Below the pieces are notes generated by a model. That model searched no databases. It saw only the letters and a program-made list of their open reading frames with translations, and was not told the origin of the DNA. Below, piece by piece: positions 18,667 to 27,076 of a stretch of DNA of 64,000 nt (position 1 is the first letter of the stretch; every line of letters starts with the position of its first letter). A program made the position numbers and the translations under genes. The DNA is from CAYRNY01 sp964425755 (GTDB lineage Bacteria > Chloroflexota > Anaerolineae > Aggregatilineales > Aggregatilineaceae), in NCBI GenBank assembly GCA_964425755.1, contig CAYRNY010000002.1, positions 372,001-436,000 on the forward strand. Reading direction: 5' to 3'.

Positions 18667-21330
18667 ATGGCGACCAAATACAGCGTGTGTTTTTTGCGGT
18701 TCGTAGCATATTTGATAATGGTGGCAGGCTTAGTACTGCCGTTGTGGCACGTTGGCGCAAGCCCTGATCAACAAGACACGCTGCCTGAGTTGGTCTACGG
18801 GCAGACCGTTGACGACCGTATCGATGAGGCGCAACCCAGCGCGTTTTACGCATTTGAAGCCACTGCCGATGATGTGATAACGATCGCTATGGTTGTCACT
18901 GAGGGGGAGCTTGACCCGTTCATCGTCCTCAACACAAGCGACCGGACGCCGCTGGCTACCGATGACAACAGCGGAGGAGATCGCAATGCACGTTTGACGT
19001 TTGTCATCCCCGCTACAGGGCGCTATATCATCCAGGCCACACACGCCGGGGGCGTTCCCCCTGAGGGTGGTGGCACATTTAGCCTGAATCTTACGGCGGC
19101 AGTTGAGGATGTCCCTGTCAGTACGCCCGAAGCTACCACGGCACCGACTGAAAGCGCACATATTGCCAGGCTCGAAGCCGGAACGACACAACAGGATACT
19201 CTGACGCGGCAAGCGACCTTGCGCTACTATTGGTTCGAGGCGCAGTTCGGCGATCAGGTCACAGTCACGCCGGACCCTGCTGGTGATTTCCAGCCGCTAT
19301 ACGTCCTTTACAGCGCCACTTTCAACGAGCTTGATCGCGCTAGCGCTGCTGAGCCTTTGCAGGCCAGCATTCCTGAAAGTGGTATCTATTTCTTGAGCGT
19401 TTCCTTGCCGGAACCGTCCAGTACGGGCGGCGATTATACTTTTACATTTGACAGAACAATAAATCCCGCTACTGCGGAAAACATCATCGATATCGCGTAT
19501 GGCGAAACCCAGCAAGGCACCATCGATTCGGCCATCTCTGCGGTGACCTATCGTTTTCAGGGATCGGAAGGTGACACGGTTACCATCACGATGAGCCGTA
19601 CAGATGGCGATTTGGACAGTTACCTGTACTTGCTGGATGAGACCGGGCAGCTTATGTTTGAGGACAATGACAGCGGTGGCGGCAACGGCGACGCTCGCAT
19701 CACGTATATATTGCCGGCAGGTGGTACCTATCTGATCGTCGCGACACGACTCGGCCAGGCACAGGGGCCAACCAGCGGCAGCTACAGGCTAGATTTGCAG
19801 TCTGACGCGCTCTCGGTTGGGGCTGAGGCACCTCCAGATGGCCTGGAACCCACCCTGCCCGCCGAATACGCGACATTACCGCAAGTGACGTATGGTGAAA
19901 CCGTTAACGGCGAAATATCAAACGCAAGTTTCATGGACTTCTACGTCTTCCTTGGCAAAGCGGGTGACGCAGTTACGATTGAAATGCAAAGCGGTAATCC
20001 CGATGACCTCAACGGGTTAGATCCGTTCCTGATCTTGCTCGATGCGAACCGGATTCCCCTGGCAGAGAATGACGACATCGTCGATGGAGTGGAGCGCGAC
20101 GCGCGCATTGAAATCACCTTGCCGGAAACCGCCTATTATGCCATCGTCGCGACGCGTTTCGACCAAGACGCGGGTGTGAGCAGCGGCCCTTATACGTTGA
20201 CACTGTCCGGCCCTGGGAGTCTTGTTCCCTCTGCAGATGTGCCGTTGCCGGAAGCATCAATTGTGCTGGTGCGTCTCGACCCCACACGCTTGACCTCAGG
20301 CTCTCCCCAGCAGGCAGCTTTTAGGGATGGCGCAGACCTCTATGCTTTCAGTGCTAGCGAAGACACTCGTGTTGATATCACTGTAACCAGCGATCCCGGG
20401 GTTGATGCCGTGCTTATCCTCGCCGACGAGAATCTAAATGAGGTTGCTTTCAGCAGTACCGGCACGCTAACAGGTATCACGGTCCCCAAAAGCGGGCAGT
20501 ACTTGGTCATGGTTGCCCCGCGCTTTGGCCCTGTGGACTCCCTGGGCGGTGGCTATATTCTGGCGTTGACTCAAACCGGCGCCGCTGTTGAGGCCGAAAC
20601 GCCAGCCATGCCGCGTACGCTCACCTATGGAGATACGGTAAATGGTGTGATCGATGACGAGAATGTCAGCCAGATTTACACATTTAGTGGGAGCGAAGGC
20701 GAGCGTATACGTATCACGATGGAAGCTACGCCAGATTCTGATCTGGATTGCTACCTGGAACTGCAAGATAGCGACGGCGAGGTGATTGATGCAAACGACG
20801 ATATCGATCCCGGTGTTATCCGAGATTCGCAGATCGTTGTCAACCTTCCCCGTGATGGCACATATACTGTGATCGCGTCACGTTATGTTGGGCCGGATGC
20901 ACCCACAACGAGCGGCAACTATCGGCTGTCGCTGGAACTGCTCGCACAGGATGCTGCCGAAGGGGTCAGCTCGATCACTGTGCCGATCCGCTACGGTGAG
21001 ACAAAGGTCGGCGAAATCAACGACGACCAGTACCTGTTGTTTTACGTGTTCGATGGTACAGCCGGTGACAGCGTAACCATTTCGGTCGATCATCTCAGCG
21101 GCAATCTTGACTCTGTCCTGCACTTGTATCAATCGGAAAACGACAACTGGGTGTTGTTCGCCAGCAATGACGACAGCCCTACCGGTGGCACGTATGCACC
21201 GCTTTTGAGCGATATCACGCTGCCTGGGACGGGCAAATACCTGATCGCAATCAGCCGCTACGGCATGGAACGCGAAGATTCGTTCGGCACCTTTGCACTG
21301 ACACTGACGCTCGAAGCGCCCGCTGAGTAG
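18667..21330 (+). CDS. Exported protein with seven PPC-like repeats
   Basis: About 887 residues. A signal peptide or N-terminal anchor (FLRFVAYLIMVAGLVLPLWHVGAS) is followed by about seven copies of a roughly 110-residue beta-sandwich resembling the bacterial pre-peptidase C-terminal (PPC) domain. A typical unit runs YGETxxGxIxxx, YxFxGxxGDxVTIxM, LDxxLxLLDxxG, xNDD, ARIxxxLPxxGxYxIxAxR and GxYxLxL. Copies 2 and 5 (starting near IARLEAGTTQQ and IVLVRLDPTRL) are degenerate. No enzymatic domain is present, although PPC domains normally accompany secreted peptidases. The ATG at 18667 is chosen from its ribosome site and promoter. The next gene encodes a related protein 21 bases downstream. A surface or matrix role with calcium-type acidic loops (DDNSGG) is inferred. 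Confidence 0.8.
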   Translation: MATKYSVCFLRFVAYLIMVAGLVLPLWHVGASPDQQDTLPELVYGQTVDDRIDEAQPSAFYAFEATADDVITIAMVVTEGELDPFIVLNTSDRTPLATDDNSGGDRNARLTFVIPATGRYIIQATHAGGVPPEGGGTFSLNLTAAVEDVPVSTPEATTAPTESAHIARLEAGTTQQDTLTRQATLRYYWFEAQFGDQVTVTPDPAGDFQPLYVLYSATFNELDRASAAEPLQASIPESGIYFLSVSLPEPSSTGGDYTFTFDRTINPATAENIIDIAYGETQQGTIDSAISAVTYRFQGSEGDTVTITMSRTDGDLDSYLYLLDETGQLMFEDNDSGGGNGDARITYILPAGGTYLIVATRLGQAQGPTSGSYRLDLQSDALSVGAEAPPDGLEPTLPAEYATLPQVTYGETVNGEISNASFMDFYVFLGKAGDAVTIEMQSGNPDDLNGLDPFLILLDANRIPLAENDDIVDGVERDARIEITLPETAYYAIVATRFDQDAGVSSGPYTLTLSGPGSLVPSADVPLPEASIVLVRLDPTRLTSGSPQQAAFRDGADLYAFSASEDTRVDITVTSDPGVDAVLILADENLNEVAFSSTGTLTGITVPKSGQYLVMVAPRFGPVDSLGGGYILALTQTGAAVEAETPAMPRTLTYGDTVNGVIDDENVSQIYTFSGSEGERIRITMEATPDSDLDCYLELQDSDGEVIDANDDIDPGVIRDSQIVVNLPRDGTYTVIASRYVGPDAPTTSGNYRLSLELLAQDAAEGVSSITVPIRYGETKVGEINDDQYLLFYVFDGTAGDSVTISVDHLSGNLDSVLHLYQSENDNWVLFASNDDSPTGGTYAPLLSDITLPGTGKYLIAISRYGMEREDSFGTFALTLTLEAPAE

Positions 21331-21351
21331 ACGGATTCGGATCGACGCTTG

Positions 21352-22869
21352 ATGCACAGGAATGCTCGCGTCACGCATCATAATAATTCATGGACTGCGT
21401 TGTGGTACGTGGCGGTGCTGGCTGTGGTGGCGATGGTCTTCCCCTGGCGGGTTCATGCGGGCCCCCGGCAGCAGAGCGACGGTGTCCTGTCGTTTGATGA
21501 AACGGCACGCGGCACGCTCGATGATGCTACGTTTCGCCGGTTATACGCTTTTGACGGTCGTGAAAACGAAGTCATTGCATTGACCATGACGCGTGTATCG
21601 GGCGATCTTGACCCCTATCTGTTATTGACGGACGAAGACGGGACCATCCTCGCCCTGAGTGATGATGATGGCCGAGGTATAAATGCCGAGATTCCCTTCC
21701 AGCGGCTGCCGGTTGATGGCCGGTATTTCGTGATCGCCACACGCTTCGGTCAGGAGTTGGGGTCTACGTCCGGCGACTATACGCTGCTGTTGGAACGTAT
21801 TGGCGCGGAGGTAACCGAAAGGACCACGCTGCAGTACGGTGATAGCGTGTTCGGGCGCATTTCCGCAGAAGAACCGATGGTGTTCTACTTCTTACGCGCC
21901 CGGCGTGGCGACGTGCTTAACATCACAATGCGCCGCACGTCAGGCGATCTCGATCCGCAGCTAGAACTCGCGACGTCAGAAGGAGTCGTGCTCGTTTCAA
22001 ATGATGACGATCCCGCTGCTGAAGGTACGCTTGACGCCGGGATTACTGGCTTCACAATCTATGAAAGCGGGACGTACCTTATCGTTGCAACGCGTTTCGG
22101 ACGCGAGGCGGGGAACACCGCAGGCAGTTATGTGCTCACCGTTACACGGACCCCGCCGGAAGCTTTAGGAACGTCGTTTGACAGCGCTCGCCTGATTGAC
22201 TACGGTGCAACACTTGCGAGCACCGTTGATGATGAAACGCCGATCCGGTACTTTCAATTCCAGGGACGGCGCGGTGATGTTATCGCGGCAACAGTAGCGA
22301 TAGAATCCGGCAATCTTAATCCTGTGCTCAAACTCGCGGATGGCTCGTTAAGTGAACTGTCCCGCAATGATGCGGACGGCAATAATCGCACTGCTCGAAT
22401 CGTAGCCTATTCGCTGCCTGCAACCGGCACCTATTATCTGCTGGTAACGCGTAGAGGCGAGGTCGAGGGGCAGACCAGTGGTACGTTTGAGTTGGAGCTG
22501 ACAGGACGCCCTGGTGTGGTTGGCGGGCGGGCGTTGGAGATTGTATACGGCGCGTCATTGAGCGGGCAAATTGGCGACCAGAATCCATACGAGGAATACA
22601 TCTTTTTCGGGCAGCAAGGTGATCAGATCCGTATCGCAATGACGCGGGCTTCGGGTGATCTTGACGCGCTGGTCACGCTGCTTGACAGCGAGCGAAAACA
22701 GGTCGCGTTTGACGATGACAGCGGCGAAGACAAAGACGCGCTCATTGAGCGCTTCACCCTGCCGCAAGATGGAATGTACATTCTCGTTGCCTCACGCTAC
22801 GAGCGCGAGCAAGGGACGACTTCTGGCGCTTATATTCTGTCCCTGGAGTTGCTCCGCAGCGGCAATTAA
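21352..22869 (+). CDS. Exported protein with four PPC-like repeats
   Basis: About 505 residues. An N-terminal export signal (ALWYVAVLAVVAMVFPWRVHAG) precedes four PPC-like repeats of the same type as the preceding gene, with conserved RxSGDLDPYLLLTDEDG, FDDDSGEDKDA and YxIVATRFGxExGxTSGxYxLxL. The copies are more uniform than those of the larger protein, and no catalytic domain is attached. The ATG at 21352 is preferred over the TTG just before it. It is almost certainly co-transcribed with the upstream gene and may have arisen from it by duplication followed by repeat loss. The function is unknown; a cell-surface carbohydrate- or protein-binding role is a guess. Confidence 0.8.
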   Translation: MHRNARVTHHNNSWTALWYVAVLAVVAMVFPWRVHAGPRQQSDGVLSFDETARGTLDDATFRRLYAFDGRENEVIALTMTRVSGDLDPYLLLTDEDGTILALSDDDGRGINAEIPFQRLPVDGRYFVIATRFGQELGSTSGDYTLLLERIGAEVTERTTLQYGDSVFGRISAEEPMVFYFLRARRGDVLNITMRRTSGDLDPQLELATSEGVVLVSNDDDPAAEGTLDAGITGFTIYESGTYLIVATRFGREAGNTAGSYVLTVTRTPPEALGTSFDSARLIDYGATLASTVDDETPIRYFQFQGRRGDVIAATVAIESGNLNPVLKLADGSLSELSRNDADGNNRTARIVAYSLPATGTYYLLVTRRGEVEGQTSGTFELELTGRPGVVGGRALEIVYGASLSGQIGDQNPYEEYIFFGQQGDQIRIAMTRASGDLDALVTLLDSERKQVAFDDDSGEDKDALIERFTLPQDGMYILVASRYEREQGTTSGAYILSLELLRSGN

Positions 22870-22893
22870 GCGCAACCCCAGCCGCGGTTGTGC
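22870..22893 (+). terminator. Hairpin after the PPC-repeat genes
   Basis: GCGCAACC pairs with GGTTGTGC (one G-T pair) immediately after the stop codon. No strong T run follows; its role as terminator is inferred from position. Confidence 0.45.
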
Positions 22894-22946
22894 GTTATGA
22901 TCACTGCATGAGCTTACCGGAGCACGGACGATAGCGAGCGAGCAAA

Positions 22947-24344
22947 TTGGAAACAGCCCTCCCAACGGATGCATCGCAGCAGACGGCGTCCAAAATGCCA
23001 TTCTGGCGTACGCTGCTCTATTCGATGGCAAACGCGGCCAGTCTACTCACTTACTGGACGTTCAATAACTTCATCCAATACTTCTACACCGATGTTCAGG
23101 GGCTACCGCCTCACTGGGTCGGGCGTGGTTGGTTCGCGTTCGGTTTCTGGAATGCAGTGAATGATCCGGTAGCGGGATGGATTTCGGATCGCACGAGTAC
23201 GCGTTGGGGACGACGGCGTTTTTATATCGGTATCTTATCCATACCTACCGCTGTGGCATTCGCGTTGGTGTGGTTGCCGCCCTTTGATGTGACCAACCGA
23301 ACCGCGCTGATGGTGTATTTTCTGGTGATCATCAGCATCTACGATATGCTGCAATCGATCATCACGCTGAACCAGGATGCGTTGTTTCCGGAAATGTATG
23401 AGGATACCGGCTCGCGGGCTGAAGGAGCCGGCACACGCCAGATTGTTGGCGTGGTTTTTGGCAACGGTGTAGCTGTAGCCTTGACGCCGACAGTATACGG
23501 TACATTGGGCTGGTCTGCGCTCGCCGTGATGTGGGGATCGCTCGCGGCTGCAATGTATCTTGTGTCGTTGATCGGCATTCGTGAGAATCCGGCTTTCGGC
23601 CAGCAGGAAACACCATCGTGGCGCGAGCAAATGCGTATAGTTTTTTCTAACCGCACGTTTTTGATTGTCTTGAGTCTTAATTTCACGATCCGTTTTATCG
23701 TTGCGGCTATCGGCGCTGTAATGCCCTTCTATGCAGATTATGTGTTGCGAATCGAAGAATCGCGCTTGACTGTGCTGCTGATGGCGTTATTTGTCACGGC
23801 TGGTGTGTCAATTCTCGTATGGCAAGGGGTGATTCGACGCGTTGGCACACGGAGCGCTGTGTTGGTTTCGATGAGTCTTGCGGCGGTGTTCGCGTTTCCG
23901 CTGCTATTGACCAGCGATCTGGCGACAACCGCCATCGTGTTAGCGCTGCTCGGCTCGGCAGTTGGAGGGCTGCTGCTCGGCCCCGATATGCTTTTTGCAG
24001 AGGTTGTTGACGAGGACTTCGTCAATACAGGGCAGCGGCGCGAGGGGATGTACCGGGGTATTCTTGGATTCTTTTTTCGGTTTCCACCGGCGGTGGCAGG
24101 ATTACTGCTAGGCGAAAGTCTCTCGCTGGCCGGATATGACGCGAATCTGGCGGACAGCGCGCAGCCTGACGCGGTGATCATGGTGATTCGTGTCTTCACG
24201 TCGCTGCTGCCGTTATCGGCCTTGCTGGTGGGGATAGTTTTGATCGTGATATACCCTCTGCACGGTCAGCACCTTGCTGAGATACAACGTCAGGCGGCAG
24301 AGTTGCGCCGGTCAATTACCAGGGCAAAAAACGAACAAGTATGA
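22947..24344 (+). CDS. MFS sugar:cation symporter, GPH (MelB-like) family
   Basis: 465 residues with about 12 membrane helices. Features of the glycoside-pentoside-hexuronide:cation symporter group are the early FGFWNAVNDPVAGWISDRTSTRWGRRRFYI segment (with the family Asp/Asn in the second helix and the RTSTRWGRRR loop), and later LGPDMLFAEVVDEDF and RREGMYRGILGFFFRF. It would take up a sugar or glucuronide with Na+ or H+. The start is uncertain: TTG at 22947 gives the full N-terminus, while the ATG at 22995 lacks a clear ribosome site but sits just before the first helix. It faces the PspC gene tail to tail. The substrate cannot be read from sequence. Confidence 0.87.
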   Translation: METALPTDASQQTASKMPFWRTLLYSMANAASLLTYWTFNNFIQYFYTDVQGLPPHWVGRGWFAFGFWNAVNDPVAGWISDRTSTRWGRRRFYIGILSIPTAVAFALVWLPPFDVTNRTALMVYFLVIISIYDMLQSIITLNQDALFPEMYEDTGSRAEGAGTRQIVGVVFGNGVAVALTPTVYGTLGWSALAVMWGSLAAAMYLVSLIGIRENPAFGQQETPSWREQMRIVFSNRTFLIVLSLNFTIRFIVAAIGAVMPFYADYVLRIEESRLTVLLMALFVTAGVSILVWQGVIRRVGTRSAVLVSMSLAAVFAFPLLLTSDLATTAIVLALLGSAVGGLLLGPDMLFAEVVDEDFVNTGQRREGMYRGILGFFFRFPPAVAGLLLGESLSLAGYDANLADSAQPDAVIMVIRVFTSLLPLSALLVGIVLIVIYPLHGQHLAEIQRQAAELRRSITRAKNEQV

Positions 24345-24387
24345 GGTTCACGTTCGCGGGGTTTGACTGTTACAACAACTTAACTGT

Positions 24388-24408
24388 GCTGTTGGCAACT
24401 TTAACAGC
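24388..24408. terminator. Possible bidirectional hairpin between convergent genes
   Basis: GCTGTT and AACAGC form a 6-base stem between the convergent MFS and PspC genes; flanking ACAAC/GTTGT could extend it imperfectly. The evidence is weak. Confidence 0.3.
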
Positions 24409-24449
24409 GGATGTTGTTTCCTGAACAGCGTTGCCGGGCTACGTAATCT

Positions 24450-24782
24450 CTAGCCTGGATCACTTGATCCGTTACCCTCGTCGCCGGGTGTGTCAGGTGG
24501 CACCGGAATGCTTGAGTAGAGCACGGACCTGTCTTCTACTCCGCTGAACTCGTCTTCGTTGAGTTCGTCACGTTTGCGTTTCCATTCCTGTTCCGGGTTC
24601 GCTGGCACAACCAGCAGCAGCACAAGGTAGATAATCGGCCCCGGTCCCCCCATGAACGTCAGCGCGACAAACACCAGGCGCACCAGCGTTGGATCGACCT
24701 CGAGATATTCGGCGATACCACCACACACCCCGGCAAACATACGCTCTTGCGTTGAGCGGTACAAACGTTTCTGTGTGTTCAC
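24450..24782 (-). CDS. PspC-domain membrane protein
   Basis: About 110 residues. The PspC domain is clear: KRLYRSTQERMFAGVCGGIAEYLEVDPTLVRLVFV, then a membrane helix GGPGPIIYLVLLLVVP, and a charged C-terminal tail. PspC proteins belong to the phage-shock/envelope-stress network, where they sense or transmit membrane stress. No pspA is in the window. The start is decided by the ribosome site: AGGAG sits 8 bases before the GTG at 24782 but only 2 bases before the GTG at 24788. The SRPBCC gene lies 76 bases upstream on the same strand. Confidence 0.93.
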   Translation of the reverse strand: MNTQKRLYRSTQERMFAGVCGGIAEYLEVDPTLVRLVFVALTFMGGPGPIIYLVLLLVVPANPEQEWKRKRDELNEDEFSGVEDRSVLYSSIPVPPDTPGDEGNGSSDPG

Positions 24783-24858
24783 AGCCACAACTCCTGTTCC
24801 GTCTCGCTATCCATCACAATACTGTACGTACTGGTGCGGCCCGGGGTTTCAGCAGCCA

Positions 24859-25470
24859 TCATTCTTTGAGATAGGCCATGCTCTCTGCGTGGTGCTTGAG
24901 CTGGTCAAGCTGCTGCATTACGAATAGGAAATATAGTGGTTCGTAAAGCGCATTGTAAACCATTCCCAAAACGCCGTAGCTGAATGCACGACGGCGCACC
25001 AACAGGCGTGTACTTCCATCGGGGCGCCGTTCAAGCAGGTAAAGACTGGTCATATCCTGAACGACACCCAGGGGCCGCTGCAAGCTGAACCCGCCGAATA
25101 ACAGTTTGCGGTTTTCTTCAAGCTCGATGATGCGAAAACCACCGTCCATCTCCATGTTGGCCTCTGGTGCGGGAATATCTTTGCGGAGGAAAGTTACGCT
25201 AGGAATCCCCTGGTTCGTCCATAAGTCTAGGCCATAATATCCGGTGTGCTCGCGTCCCATCTGTGCAATCCAGGGCCATACGGCTTCGGGTGGCGCGTCG
25301 ATGTTCTTCGCGTGTGTGAGCGCCATGTTTGGCTTGGGGATCAGTTGGTCGCCCGGCAGCAAGCGCTGCGACTCCCCCAGGCGGGTGCCCCATTTCAACA
25401 TCTGCGGGCGCAAGAACATGATGTATCCCGTTGCTCCGAGCAGGAGCGGGAGGTGCTTCGTGGTTTGCAT
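24859..25470 (-). CDS. SRPBCC-fold (START-like) protein
   Basis: 203 residues. The central part has the polyketide-cyclase/START-like pattern: NIDAPPEAVWPWIAQMGREHTGYYGLDLW, a typical first strand-helix of this fold in which Trp/His line the ligand pocket. The chain continues to FRIIELEENRKLLFG and TRLLVRRRAFS. A hydrophobic stretch near the N-terminus (LPLLLGATGYIMFL) may be a signal anchor. Members bind hydrophobic small molecules; the ligand is unknown. It lies upstream of the PspC gene on the same strand and may share its transcript. Confidence 0.8.
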   Translation of the reverse strand: MQTTKHLPLLLGATGYIMFLRPQMLKWGTRLGESQRLLPGDQLIPKPNMALTHAKNIDAPPEAVWPWIAQMGREHTGYYGLDLWTNQGIPSVTFLRKDIPAPEANMEMDGGFRIIELEENRKLLFGGFSLQRPLGVVQDMTSLYLLERRPDGSTRLLVRRRAFSYGVLGMVYNALYEPLYFLFVMQQLDQLKHHAESMAYLKE

Positions 25471-25588
25471 GATGTGCTCATCCTCAGATGATGTAAGAAT
25501 CTACGCAGGAAATATACCGCTGCGTTTCTGAGTTGGCAAACCTCGCGCGGCAGGGACGTTAGAAAACCGTATGTGTCGCCATGTTTCA

Positions 25589-25618
25589 TTGTTAATTTTT
25601 ATGATGTTTTTCTACAAT
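25589..25618 (+). promoter_or_regulatory. Promoter for the sulfurtransferase-sufE operon
   Basis: TTGTTA (25589-25594) and TACAAT (25613-25618) are separated by 18 bases in an AT-rich stretch, 58 bases upstream of the ATG. AAGGAG provides a good ribosome site. Confidence 0.5.
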
Positions 25619-25676
25619 ATAGGGTAACGTGTTTTTGTGGTCGTGATCTATGTGACTAATCAAAGGAGCTGTCAAG

Positions 25677-26540
25677 ATGACGGACATTCACCAGCGTGGG
25701 TATGCGCATGCTGATGTTTTGGTATCGACGGACTGGGTCGCCCAACATCTGGATGATCCGGAAGTGCGTATAATTGAGTCAAATGAGGATCCCCTGCTCT
25801 ACGCATCGGGACATATTCCCGGCGCGGTTGAGGTCGACTGGACCAGCGATCTTAACGATCCGTTGCGGCGCGATTATCTGGACCGTGCAGGGTTTGAGGC
25901 GCTGATGTCGCGGATCGGGGTTACGCCGAACACACAGCTTGTGTTTTATGGTGACAAAAACAATTGGTGGGCGACGTATGCGTTTTGGGTTTTCCAGCTC
26001 TTCGGGCATACTAATGCGCGAGTCATGGATGGTGGCCGGTTGAAGTGGATAAAGGAGGGACGGTCCATGACACGCGAGAAACCGTCCTATCCTGAGACGG
26101 TTTACAAGGCGCCTGAGCGCAGTGACGACGCGATTCGTGCCTTTCGTGAGCAGGTGCTTGCGCATGTTGAGGCTGGGTTGCCGCTGGTTGACGTGCGTAG
26201 TCCTGCGGAGTATTCGGGTGAGCGTTTGCATATGCCGGATTATCCGAATGAGGGCGCTTTGCGTGGTGGGCATATTCCGGGCGCGAAAAACGTTCCCTGG
26301 TCGCGGGCGGTTGATCCGGATGATGGTACGTTTCGGTCTGCGGATGAGCTTCGTGCTATTTATGAGCGTGAGCAGGGGCTTAGTCCGCGGGATGATGTGG
26401 TTGTGTATTGCCGGATTGGGGAGCGTAGCAGTCACACGTGGTTTGTGTTGCGCTATTTGTTGGGTTATGAGCGGGTGTGGAACTATGACGGTAGTTGGAC
26501 TGAGTGGGGTAATCTTGTGAATGTGCCGATTGAGCGCTAG
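25677..26540 (+). CDS. Thiosulfate/3-mercaptopyruvate sulfurtransferase (tandem rhodanese)
   Basis: 287 residues with two rhodanese domains. The N-terminal inactive domain carries RIIESNEDPLLYASGHIPGAVEVDW. The C-terminal active domain carries LVDVRSPAEYSGE and the active-site loop CRIGERSSHTW with Cys245. The CRIGERS loop matches thiosulfate sulfurtransferases more than mercaptopyruvate enzymes (CGSGVTA), so thiosulfate is the likelier donor. It transfers sulfane sulfur to a thiol or cyanide acceptor. The sufE gene follows after 8 bases, so the pair may route sulfur toward cofactor or Fe-S assembly. The base composition changes sharply inside the gene: from about 26110 codons end mostly in G or T (see findings). 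Confidence 0.95.
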   Translation: MTDIHQRGYAHADVLVSTDWVAQHLDDPEVRIIESNEDPLLYASGHIPGAVEVDWTSDLNDPLRRDYLDRAGFEALMSRIGVTPNTQLVFYGDKNNWWATYAFWVFQLFGHTNARVMDGGRLKWIKEGRSMTREKPSYPETVYKAPERSDDAIRAFREQVLAHVEAGLPLVDVRSPAEYSGERLHMPDYPNEGALRGGHIPGAKNVPWSRAVDPDDGTFRSADELRAIYEREQGLSPRDDVVVYCRIGERSSHTWFVLRYLLGYERVWNYDGSWTEWGNLVNVPIER

Positions 26541-26548
26541 AGGTTGTG

Positions 26549-26989
26549 ATGTCTGTGTATCCAGATGGGTTGCGTGAGGTGTTGGCTGATTTTGCGTTTA
26601 TGACTACGCGAAGTGAGCGCGCCGAACTACTAATCGACTACGCCGATCAATTTGAACAAGTTCCCGACCATATTGCGCGCCCGCCGTACCCAGAAGAGCG
26701 CCGCGTCCCGTTCTGTGAATCGGAAGCGTTCGTCTGGGCAGAGCCGCAAGCCGACGGCACGCTGAAGTTCTACTTTGCCGTCGAGAACCCGCAGGGCCTT
26801 TCGGCAATGGCGCTCGCGGCAATCTTGGACCAGACGCTCTCCGGCGCGCCGCTCGAACAGGTTTCCCAGGTCGATCCTGATATTGTCCTGCAGATCTTCG
26901 GCCAGGAAATCTCGATGGGTAAAGGTCAGGGGTTGATGGGCATGGTGTCTATGGTCCGCTCCGAGGCAAAAAAGCACCTCGAAAAGTGA
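26549..26989 (+). CDS. sufE: SufE-family sulfur acceptor protein
   Basis: 146 residues. SufE takes persulfide sulfur from the cysteine desulfurase SufS and stimulates it during Fe-S cluster assembly. The acceptor cysteine is Cys56 in VPFCESEAFVWA, which matches VPGCxSxVW of SufE. FYFAVENPQGLSAMALAAIL and the C-terminal GQGLMGMVSMVRSEA are also typical. The ATG at 26549, with AGAGG upstream, is preferred over the GTG just before it. No sufS, sufB, sufC or sufD gene is in the window; pairing with a rhodanese suggests the rhodanese as a sulfur source or partner, which is inference. The first 70 bases share the G/T-rich composition of the end of the upstream gene. Confidence 0.93.
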   Translation: MSVYPDGLREVLADFAFMTTRSERAELLIDYADQFEQVPDHIARPPYPEERRVPFCESEAFVWAEPQADGTLKFYFAVENPQGLSAMALAAILDQTLSGAPLEQVSQVDPDIVLQIFGQEISMGKGQGLMGMVSMVRSEAKKHLEK

Positions 26990-27015
26990 AACTGCGCCAT
27001 CCCTGGAAGCGACGG

Positions 27016-27048
27016 CGGCGTGCTCGTTTTGAAGCGGGCACGCCGTTT
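27016..27048 (+). terminator. Terminator after sufE
   Basis: CGGCGTGC and GCACGCCG form an 8-base perfect stem with a 14-base loop, followed by TTTCC. It lies 26 bases past the sufE stop, between convergent genes. Confidence 0.55.
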
Positions 27049-27076
27049 CCTGCCGACACAGCATGCTGCGGGGCGC

